From positions 1 to 20,360 of the IMG/VR virus record IMGVR_UViG_3300022725_000134: a stretch of DNA of 20,360 nucleotides; one strand, given 5' to 3'. This stretch comes from a virus. A program made the translations under genes and the position numbers. Shown piece after piece: positions 7,457-12,592 of this stretch. The notes beneath the pieces were generated by a model that was given only the letters and a program-made list of their open reading frames with translations, was not told the origin of the DNA and searched no databases. Each line of letters starts with the position of its first letter. Position 1 is the stretch's first letter.

Positions 7457-9532
7457 ATGAAGAGCAAGGCCCGTCGAGAGACCCGATCCCTCCCGCCGAT
7501 CCGCGGGAGTGCGCAGCTCCAGGCCGAGACCCTCGACGAGGAGAGCCGGACCGTCGAGGTGACCTTCTACAGCGGGGCCCCGGTCCTCCGGATCCCGATG
7601 TTCGACGAACCCTACGAGCTCGAGTTCGAGGTGTCCGAGCAGGCCGCGGATCTCTCTCGGCTGAACGGCGGCGCGTCGATCATCGACAGCCATCGCACCT
7701 ACGCGGGAGTGTCCGGGATCCTGGGCGTGGTCGAAGAGGCCTGGCTCGAGAACGGCGGCGGACGCGCCCGGCTCCGCTTCTCGGCACGCGAGGAGGTCGC
7801 GCCCGTCTTCCAAGATGTTCGAGACGGCATCGTTCGGAACGTCTCGATGGGCACCTACATCCTCGCCATGGACGAGGTGACGAAGAAGGGCGCCGAGCTG
7901 AAGCGCTTCCGGGCGACCGCCTGGCAGCCCTACGAGATCAGTTTCGTCGCCGTGCCGGCCGATGCCGGCGCCCAGGTGATGCAAGCCGCCGACGAAGAGA
8001 AGGGGCCCTGCACGATCCAGTTCAGCGCATCGGCCGAGGCGGCCGGGGCGCCCAGCCGGGCCGGTGCGCCCAAGGGGGAAACCATGAAGATCAAGGTGCG
8101 ACTCCTGGCGAACGTCGAGGACGTCGGGAAGCTCGGCGACATCGTCGAGATCGAGGAGGCGGACTTCGACGAGACGCTCCACACGAAGGACCTGACGCCG
8201 CCGGCGCCCGAGGTTTCTTCCGAGGGGCTGATCGCCCAGCAGCTCGCGGCCGACAAGAAGCGCCGGACCGACATCCGCGAGATCGCGACCTACTACGACC
8301 TCGACGAGGTCTGGTCCGAGGCGCAGCACCAGTCCGGGATCCCCATCGAGCAGGTGCTCACGCGCGCCGAGGCCGAGCGCAAGAAGCGGGCGCCCGAGGT
8401 GCGACCCAACGCGATCGGCATGGGGAACGACTACGAGTCGAACGTCTTCAAGCAGGAGCAGATGGCCGCGGCCCTGGCCGCCCGCGCCACCGGGAAGCCC
8501 GCACCCGAGCCGGCACGGCCCTACGCGCGGATGTCCTTCGGGGACGTCGCGCTCGCCTGCCTGGAGGCGCAGGGCAAGGGGCGAGGGCTCGATCCGCGGT
8601 GGGACCGGGCCGAGATCTTCAGCGCGAACTTCGCCCTGCACACCACGAGCGACTTTCCGCTGGTGCTGGCCAACACGCTCAACAAGGTGCTCCTCCCGGA
8701 GTACGAGAACCGGGCCCCGACCTACCGGATGCTGGCGGCCCGCCGGGAGTTCCGGGACTACCGGGTCCACGACTTCGACCGCGCCGGGGACTTCCCGGTG
8801 CCGCTCCAGGTGGGCGAGCACGGGGAGTACCAGTACGGGACGATGGGCGAGAACCGAGAGCAGGTGACGCTGGCCAAGTACGGGCGCATCCTGGCGATCT
8901 CCCGGGAGACCCTGGTCAACGACGACCTCGGGGCCTTCGCCATGCTGGCCATGAAGGCGGCGCGGCGGGTCGTGGACTTCGAGAACGCGACCTGGTACAG
9001 CGTGTGCATCCTGCCGAACGCCGGCCTGGGCCCGAACCTCTCCGACGGAAACCCGGTCTACGATGCCGCTCACAGCAACGTGCTGTCGGGCGGCGTCCTG
9101 GCCACGGCCCGCCTGGACGAGGGGCGGCAGCTCATGATGGACCAGGAGTCCATCGACGGCCTGAAGCTGAACGTGAACCCGCGCTACGCGCTCACCTCGC
9201 CGGCCTCGGCGGGGCTGTCCGAGCGCCTGGTGGCGCCCCAGTCGATGCTGATCGGCCAGGGCGCCGACGCCGCGCCCGTCCCGGACGCCAACAACTGGGC
9301 CGGGCGCCTGACCCCGGTGGCCGACGCGAATTTGACGGGGGCGCGGTACTACCTGCTGGCCGATCCGGCCGAGCTGGAGCAGTACATCTACGGCTACCTC
9401 CAGGGGCAGGCGGGGCCGCGCACCGAGGTGCGCAACGGCTTCCAGACCGACGGCGTGGAGTTCAAGCTCGCCCTCGACTTCGGGTGCGGTGCCATCGAGT
9501 ACCGCGCGGGCGTGACGGGCGCCGGCTCCTAG
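7457..9532 (+). CDS. Prohead protease / major capsid protein fusion
   Basis: One 691-residue frame joins two head functions. Residues 1-175 look like an HK97-type S78 prohead protease, with a DSHR motif (His79), RNVSMGTYI (Ser130) and YEISFVAVPADAGA (Glu160) in the order expected of the catalytic residues. Residues 210-330 are charged and form the likely scaffold/delta segment, including a short strand-rich part KIKVRLLANVEDVGKLGD. Residues about 385-691 are an HK97-fold major capsid protein of the type with TSDFPLVLANTLNKVLL, EYQYGTMGENRE and KYGRILAISRETLVNDDL. Such protease-MCP fusions are a known class in tailed phages. Cleavage by the protease would release mature capsid protein. An in-frame ATG with a strong ribosome binding site at 8084 could additionally make a 482-residue form lacking the protease. 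No separate scaffold gene is visible. Confidence 0.92.
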   Translation: MKSKARRETRSLPPIRGSAQLQAETLDEESRTVEVTFYSGAPVLRIPMFDEPYELEFEVSEQAADLSRLNGGASIIDSHRTYAGVSGILGVVEEAWLENGGGRARLRFSAREEVAPVFQDVRDGIVRNVSMGTYILAMDEVTKKGAELKRFRATAWQPYEISFVAVPADAGAQVMQAADEEKGPCTIQFSASAEAAGAPSRAGAPKGETMKIKVRLLANVEDVGKLGDIVEIEEADFDETLHTKDLTPPAPEVSSEGLIAQQLAADKKRRTDIREIATYYDLDEVWSEAQHQSGIPIEQVLTRAEAERKKRAPEVRPNAIGMGNDYESNVFKQEQMAAALAARATGKPAPEPARPYARMSFGDVALACLEAQGKGRGLDPRWDRAEIFSANFALHTTSDFPLVLANTLNKVLLPEYENRAPTYRMLAARREFRDYRVHDFDRAGDFPVPLQVGEHGEYQYGTMGENREQVTLAKYGRILAISRETLVNDDLGAFAMLAMKAARRVVDFENATWYSVCILPNAGLGPNLSDGNPVYDAAHSNVLSGGVLATARLDEGRQLMMDQESIDGLKLNVNPRYALTSPASAGLSERLVAPQSMLIGQGADAAPVPDANNWAGRLTPVADANLTGARYYLLADPAELEQYIYGYLQGQAGPRTEVRNGFQTDGVEFKLALDFGCGAIEYRAGVTGAGS
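8072..8086 (+). promoter_or_regulatory. Internal ribosome binding site and start codon within the protease-capsid gene
   Basis: AAGGGGGA (8072-8079) lies 4 bases before an in-frame ATG at 8084, exactly between the end of the protease domain and the scaffold/capsid part. Initiation here would give a 482-residue scaffold-capsid product without the protease. This is comparable in logic to the nested scaffold start in lambda C/Nu3, though here the nested product would be the capsid precursor. Confidence 0.5.
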
Positions 9533-9535
9533 CCG

Positions 9536-9781
9536 ATGCCCGTCGTCCGAAGCAAGGGCCCCGGCGACCTGACCGTCTGGTACGCCGACCGCATCCTCCG
9601 AATCGGCCGGGACTGGTGTCGCGTGACCGCGGACCAGCTCCGGTGCCTTCGCCACAAGGCGGAGGGCAGGTTCGAGGTGCGGCGCCGGCGTGGCGGTCGC
9701 CGCGGGAGACCGAGTCGAGAACGGAACGAGCAGGGGACCGCCCGGAGCGAATCCGCGCGGTCCCCTGCCAGCACCGCCTAG
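9536..9781 (+). CDS. Small hypothetical head-region protein (first of a related pair)
   Basis: The 81-residue product starts at ATG 9536, three bases after the capsid stop, with no good Shine-Dalgarno, so it probably depends on re-initiation. Its first 40 residues (VVRSKGP, LTVWYADRILRIGRDWCRVT) clearly resemble the start of the gene at 9791 (VRSKGPELVVRYAGRRLRIPDHW), which points to an ancient tandem duplication. The rest is very basic (RRRRGGRRGRPSRER), unlike the acidic tail of its partner, and its 3' end is taken up by a 12-bp inverted repeat. Function unknown; position suggests a head accessory role. The basic tail may be a decayed copy, or may bind DNA. Confidence 0.6.
   Translation: MPVVRSKGPGDLTVWYADRILRIGRDWCRVTADQLRCLRHKAEGRFEVRRRRGGRRGRPSRERNEQGTARSESARSPASTA
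9730..9768 (+). promoter_or_regulatory. Large perfect hairpin after the capsid gene (attenuator or partial terminator)
   Basis: GCAGGGGACCGC (9730-9741) and GCGGTCCCCTGC (9757-9768) are perfect 12-bp reverse complements. Inside the loop a further CGG/CCG pair (9743-9745 with 9753-9755) closes a 7-base loop AGCGAAT. The element sits at the 3' end of the small gene at 9536 and ends 12 bases before the strong AGGAGG ribosome binding site of the gene at 9791. No T-run follows. It resembles the partial terminators or mRNA-stabilising hairpins often found downstream of capsid genes. Confidence 0.65.
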
Positions 9782-9790
9782 GAGGTCCAG

Positions 9791-10063
9791 ATGGCCACCG
9801 TGCGCAGCAAAGGACCGGAGCTCGTCGTCCGGTACGCGGGACGCCGCCTCCGCATTCCGGATCACTGGGTCGAGATCGACGATGCCGCGATGGAGACCCT
9901 ACGCAGAGAGCTCGGAGAGCGTCTCGAGGAGCGCGAAGGCGCGTCGCTTTCCACTCCCCGGGTCGAGGAGACCGGGGCGGTCCGCCCGACCAAGACCGAC
10001 AACCCGCCCACGTCCGAGCGTGGGGAGAGCCGCCCCGACGAAGACGCGGGCGAGAAGCAGTAG
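9791..10063 (+). CDS. Small hypothetical head-region protein (second of a related pair)
   Basis: This 90-residue protein starts at ATG 9791 behind a textbook AGGAGG (9780-9785) that overlaps the previous stop. Residues 1-45 form a short strand-rich part (TVRSKGPELVVRYAGRRLRIPDHWVEIDD) similar to the product of the gene at 9536. The remaining half is low-complexity and charged (SERGESRPDEDAGEKQ), likely disordered. It lies between the capsid and cement protein genes, so a role in head assembly or decoration is plausible, but I recognise no family. Confidence 0.7.
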   Translation: MATVRSKGPELVVRYAGRRLRIPDHWVEIDDAAMETLRRELGERLEEREGASLSTPRVEETGAVRPTKTDNPPTSERGESRPDEDAGEKQ

Positions 10064-10069
10064 GGACCC

Positions 10070-10414
10070 ATGGCCAAGAACTTCGTGCAGGAGGGGAAGA
10101 GCGTCACCGTCGTCGCGCCCGGCGGCGGCGTCAGCTCCGGCGACCCGGTGATGATCGGGACGCTCTTCGGCGTGGCTCTCCACGACGCCACCGCCGGCGC
10201 AAGCCTCGAGATCGCGACCTGCGGGGTCTGGACGCTCCCCGCCGACATCGCGCTCTCGATCGACGCCGGCGACCGGGTCTTCTGGGACTCCGGGAACGGC
10301 TGGGTGGACGAGACCGCGACCGCGCAGCAGTGCGTCGGCGTGGCGGTCGAGGACCAGGACGAGGTGGCCGAGACCGTCAAGGTGCTGCTCGGCCCCGTCA
10401 CCCCGACCGAGTAG
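10070..10414 (+). CDS. DUF2190-family capsid cement (decoration) protein
   Basis: The 114-residue product matches the DUF2190 pattern: MAKNFVQEGKSVTVVAPGGG, VSSGDPVMIGTLFGVALHDA, an Ala-rich turn, ATCGVWTLP, then GDRVFWDSGNGWV and CVGVAVE near the end, in regular short beta-strands. DUF2190 proteins bind the outside of HK97-fold capsids as trimers and stabilise them against the pressure of packaged DNA. Its place just after the capsid gene pair fits. Length is typical for the family (about 110 residues). Confidence 0.85.
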   Translation: MAKNFVQEGKSVTVVAPGGGVSSGDPVMIGTLFGVALHDATAGASLEIATCGVWTLPADIALSIDAGDRVFWDSGNGWVDETATAQQCVGVAVEDQDEVAETVKVLLGPVTPTE

Positions 10415-10432
10415 TCGGGACCCGTCGTCACG

Positions 10433-10744
10433 ATGGCAAGCGCGATCTTCGACAACGCCTTCGGCGCCCTCCGGGACACCCTGGGCGAAAAGGTCACGCT
10501 CACGCCCATCGGCGGGTCCGGGGAGACGGGGAAGGGCATCTTCTCCGTCGACCCGGACCCGGGCGTCGAGGTCGAAGGCGTTCGCGTCACGATGCCCGAG
10601 CTGGGTCTCGCGATCCGCCTCGCCGACTTCACGACCCCTCCGCAGCAAGGCTCTCGCGCCACCGTGCGCGGCGTCGAGTACGTCGTGGAGGACGTGCGAG
10701 AGGATGGCCACGGCAGTGCCATGTTGCAGCTGAAGCGGCCGTGA
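10433..10744 (+). CDS. Head-tail joining protein, FII-like
   Basis: This 103-residue protein begins with a family-type helix (ASAIFDNAFGALRDTLGEKVTLTP) and continues as a beta-barrel-like run of strands (GVEVEGVRVTMPELG, then GSRATVRGVEYVVEDVREDGHGSAMLQLKRP). That layout is typical of lambda FII-type and related head-tail attachment proteins, which sit at the bottom of the connector. It follows the cement gene and its stop overlaps the next gene in a GTGA. The assignment rests on size, fold pattern and position. Confidence 0.7.
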   Translation: MASAIFDNAFGALRDTLGEKVTLTPIGGSGETGKGIFSVDPDPGVEVEGVRVTMPELGLAIRLADFTTPPQQGSRATVRGVEYVVEDVREDGHGSAMLQLKRP

Positions 10745-11157
10745 CCCACCGCCGCACCGAGGTGCGCCACAAGGTCCTCGCTGCGTTGCAGGGCGTCGCG
10801 TCCGCGTCGGGCAACGTCCACCCGACCCGTGAGCGAGCGATCCAGAGCGATCGCTTCCCGGCGCTCGTCTTCGATGAGGTCGACGAAGCCCGAGAGCGGA
10901 TCTCCAAGGACCCGGAGTGGCAGCGCACCTACCGCTTGCGGGCGGTGATTCTGGCCACAAGCCGGGACGAGCGCGACCAGGTCGAGCTCGAGCTCGAGCA
11001 GGCCCTGGCCGGAATCGGACTCACCCCGCGGCAGGGCGGAGAAGCCAGCACGGGCTTCGACACCGAGACCAGTGGCGAGCGAGCGATCTTCTCGGCCACC
11101 GTCGACTGGAACCTCATCTACAGCACCCAGATCCACGCGCCGGACCAGGGCGTCTAG
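10741..11157 (+). CDS. Tail terminator, gpU-like (tail completion)
   Basis: A GTG at 10741 overlaps the previous stop (GTGA). The 138-residue product has the tail-terminator pattern: RRTEVRHKVLAALQGVASASGNVHPTRERAIQ, a FPALVFDEVDEARERIS strand, a strand RTYRLRAVILATS, a helix DERDQVELELEQALAG, and a final beta-hairpin ERAIFSATVDWNLIYST. GpU-type proteins cap the tail tube when it reaches full length and join it to the head. The order joining protein, terminator, tube fits lambda FII-(Z)-U-V with Z missing. An alternative is a generic HK97 gp10-like tail completion protein. Confidence 0.7.
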   Translation: MTHRRTEVRHKVLAALQGVASASGNVHPTRERAIQSDRFPALVFDEVDEARERISKDPEWQRTYRLRAVILATSRDERDQVELELEQALAGIGLTPRQGGEASTGFDTETSGERAIFSATVDWNLIYSTQIHAPDQGV

Positions 11158-11211
11158 GCGCGCATCACCACCTGACGACGCGGGGCCCCTGGGCCTCGGA
11201 GGGGGAGGTCC

Positions 11212-11613
11212 ATGCCCGATCCGATCACTGGCAACAAGACCCTGTTCTCGATCGAGGTCGATACGGACGTCTGGGTCGTCCTCGCGCGTCAGCGCAACGC
11301 CCAGGTCCAAGGACAGAGCCAGCGGATCAACGCCTCATCCAAGGACGACGGCGCCGACGGCACCTTCCTGACGGGCCAACGCACGAGCACCCTCACCCTC
11401 GAGGGTCTCTTCACGATCGGCGACCCGGCGCTCCAGAAGCTGAAGGACGCCCAGGCCGCGCAGACCGAGGTGAACGTCCGCCGGGTCCAGGACAGCGTCG
11501 AGATCGAGCAGGCCACGTGCGTGGTCGAGGACGTCTCCGAGAACCACCCCGACAACGAGGTGGCCACCGTGTCGGTGACCCTCCCCCTGAAGGGAGGGTG
11601 GAGCGCGATCTAG
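11212..11613 (+). CDS. Major tail tube protein
   Basis: A GGGGGAGG site lies just upstream of ATG 11212. The 133-residue protein has the tail tube style: an N-terminal GNKTLFSIEVDTDVWVVLARQRNAQV, a central loop DDGADGTFLTGQRTSTLTLEGLF, a helix DPALQKLKDAQAAQ and C-terminal strands NEVATVSVTLPLKGGWSAI. Tube proteins stack as hexameric rings around the tape measure. It follows the terminator and precedes the chaperones and tape measure, the V position in lambda. Its stop TAG lies within the palindrome CTAG (11610-11613), which also supplies the stop of the convergent lipoprotein gene. Confidence 0.85.
   Translation: MPDPITGNKTLFSIEVDTDVWVVLARQRNAQVQGQSQRINASSKDDGADGTFLTGQRTSTLTLEGLFTIGDPALQKLKDAQAAQTEVNVRRVQDSVEIEQATCVVEDVSENHPDNEVATVSVTLPLKGGWSAI
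11578..11599. terminator. 8-bp perfect hairpin at the convergent gene junction
   Basis: ACCCTCCC (11578-11585) and GGGAGGGT (11592-11599) are perfect reverse complements with a 6-base loop. The hairpin lies in the last codons of the tail tube gene and starts 10 bases past the stop of the reverse-strand lipoprotein gene, so it is well placed to end the leftward transcript. No T-run follows on either strand, so termination would be inefficient or need a factor. Confidence 0.4.
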
Positions 11614-11804
11614 TTCCCCGGCTGCGTGCCCTTCAGGTACTCCATCTGGAGGGGCCAGCCCTGTCCGGGCTGCGTGGCCGACTCGATGACGGTCCGCCCG
11701 ATCTCGCGGCCATCGGCATCGAACTGCACCTCGACCGTGCGGGTGTAGGTCGTCTGGACGCAGCCCAACAGCCCCGCCCCAACCAGCGCAAGAACGATTC
11801 GCAT
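11610..11804 (-). CDS. Small reverse-strand lipoprotein, probable moron
   Basis: This is the only gene I accept on the minus strand. The 64-residue product has a basic start (MRI), a hydrophobic core and the lipobox LLGC with Cys15, the mark of signal peptidase II processing. The mature protein is about 50 residues (CVQTTYTRTVEVQFDADGRE and onward), Thr/Val-rich with two likely beta-strands. Residue +2 is Val rather than Asp, which in enterobacteria would favour the outer membrane. A GGGAGG site lies 6 bases before the ATG, and a possible promoter lies further upstream. It shares the CTAG stop with the tail tube gene. An independently transcribed gene placed against the flow of a late operon is the usual form of a moron. 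By analogy with phage lipoproteins such as Cor and Llp it might block superinfection, but I see no sequence match to them. It is not an Rz1 spanin: no overlapping Rz gene and few prolines. Confidence 0.75.
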   Translation of the reverse strand: MRIVLALVGAGLLGCVQTTYTRTVEVQFDADGREIGRTVIESATQPGQGWPLQMEYLKGTQPGN

Positions 11805-11830
11805 CGTGGACCTCCCGTCCGAGCCCAGCC

Positions 11831-11859
11831 ATCTGCCATGACGCGGGCCCCGAGGTCAA
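11831..11859 (-). promoter_or_regulatory. Candidate promoter for the reverse-strand lipoprotein gene
   Basis: Read on the minus strand, TTGACC (11859-11854) matches 5 of 6 bases of the sigma-70 -35 box. It is followed after 17 bases by GCAGAT (11836-11831), a poor -10 box. Transcription would start near 11824, about 20 bases before the ATG. The weak -10 keeps confidence low. Confidence 0.35.
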
Positions 11860-11909
11860 GCCCGATCCCCGCGCCGCTTCCCCGCACCGTAGAAAGCACG
11901 AGGAATCCC

Positions 11910-12386
11910 GTGACCTTACCGACCCAGCGCTACGTGCGGTTCGACGTGGCGGACACCCCCTTCTGCCTTCGCTTCGACGTGAACGTCCTGTGCGAGCTCG
12001 AGGAGCTGCTCAGCGCCCCTGCCCATGTGCTGCTCCAGCGCATCGCGCCCCCGCCGGGCGTGACGGCAACGGCGGGGTATCGCGAGTGGCGCGCCTTCTT
12101 GTGGGCGGGGCTGCGGGGCTACGTGCGCAGCTACGGCGGGACCGAGCGCACGCTCGACCAGGCCGGAGACCTGCTGGGCGAGTACGGCGTCGAATCCTTC
12201 GCCGGACCGATCACCGAGGCGCTCATCTTGGCGATGCCGGCCCACCGATCCGGCAACGGGGACGCGAAGGAGGAGGACGCCGCCGAGGGGGAAGCCGGGC
12301 GCCGGCCGGGGGAGACGAGTGGTGGCGCCGCCTCCTCGTCCGAGCCCTCGAAGCCGGCCTCGACCACGACGGCTTCGCCCGCCTGA
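11910..12386 (+). CDS. Tail assembly chaperone, G-like
   Basis: A GTG at 11910 has GAGGA 6 bases upstream; an ATG at 11838 in the same frame would add 24 Pro/Arg-rich residues and overlap the lipoprotein promoter, so I prefer GTG. The 158-residue product has a compact N-terminal domain (VRFDVADTPFCLRFDVNVLCELEELL, then EWRAFLWAGLRGYVRSYGGTERTLDQAGDLLGEYGVESFAGPITEALILAM) typical of GTA/siphovirus tail chaperones that keep the tape measure soluble. A charged, low-complexity tail follows (KEEDAAEGEAG and SSSEPSKPASTTT). A second domain in the -1 frame follows at once, as in lambda G/GT. Confidence 0.75.
   Translation: MTLPTQRYVRFDVADTPFCLRFDVNVLCELEELLSAPAHVLLQRIAPPPGVTATAGYREWRAFLWAGLRGYVRSYGGTERTLDQAGDLLGEYGVESFAGPITEALILAMPAHRSGNGDAKEEDAAEGEAGRRPGETSGGAASSSEPSKPASTTTASPA
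12285..12314 (+). other. Probable -1 programmed frameshift region (G to GT)
   Basis: Between the G-like and T-like frames lie two runs of five G in the zero frame, GAG-GGG-GAA (12285-12293) and CCG-GGG-GAG (12306-12314). Either lets the peptidyl tRNA slip one base back on GGG, but neither is a perfect X-XXY-YYZ heptamer. The downstream T-like domain has no start codon near its beginning, so frameshifting is the simplest way to make it. Confidence 0.5.
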
Positions 12387-12592
12387 CGCTCCGAGAACTC
12401 GACCAGCACCTCGAGGCCTACGATCGTCGCACCACGCGCCTTGCCTGGGCCATTGCCCGCATGGTCTGGGACGGCGGCCAGAAGCCGCTGGAGGAGATCC
12501 TCGAGGCGCCCGCCAGCCCCGGCGCTGAAGAGATCCGGCAGGAGCAGGACCGGGTCCGCCGCATCCTCACCGAAGGGAGGCGTCTCACGTGA
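12290..12592 (+). CDS. Tail assembly chaperone C-terminal domain, T-like (made by -1 frameshift)
   Basis: In the -1 frame relative to the G-like gene, roughly 100 residues encode a well-formed helical domain: DEWWRRLLVRALEAGLDHDGFARLTLRELDQHLEAYDRRTTRLAWAI, then ARMVWDGGQKPLEEIL. The FARLTLRELDQHLEAY stretch resembles the LTPREL motif of the DUF2376-type tail chaperones. In frame, the first ATG is at ARMVW, too late to make the domain, so it is probably produced only as a G-T fusion (11910 to about 12290 in the zero frame, then this frame). The stop at 12590-12592 overlaps the tape measure GTG. The 5' limit given is the approximate slip point, not a start codon. A sequencing indel is the alternative explanation. 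Confidence 0.65.
   Translation, partial: GSRAPAGGDEWWRRLLVRALEAGLDHDGFARLTLRELDQHLEAYDRRTTRLAWAIARMVWDGGQKPLEEILEAPASPGAEEIRQEQDRVRRILTEGRRLT

Noticed and set aside
8084-9532. Separate capsid gene, with the protease gene as an upstream frame
   Set aside because: There is no stop between the two parts, so the primary annotation must be a fusion; the internal start is kept only as an additional possibility.
7154-9865. Reverse-strand open frame of 903 codons opposite portal and capsid genes
   Set aside because: It is the mirror of strongly supported forward genes; its translation is Arg/Gly/Leu/His-rich with no motifs, as expected for an antisense frame in GC-rich DNA with few stops.
7345-10740. 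Very long forward open frame overlapping portal, protease-capsid and small head genes
   Set aside because: Only its last part (10741-11157) is a real gene; the rest is a shadow frame, rich in Arg/Gly/Pro, over recognised proteins.
9862-11310. Reverse-strand open frame of 482 codons opposite the head-tail joining region
   Set aside because: It crosses five well-supported small forward genes, and its Ser/Pro/Arg-rich translation shows no domain.
11610-11804. Rz1-type spanin
   Set aside because: No Rz gene overlaps it, it is not proline-rich, it is not near lysis genes and it is on the opposite strand.
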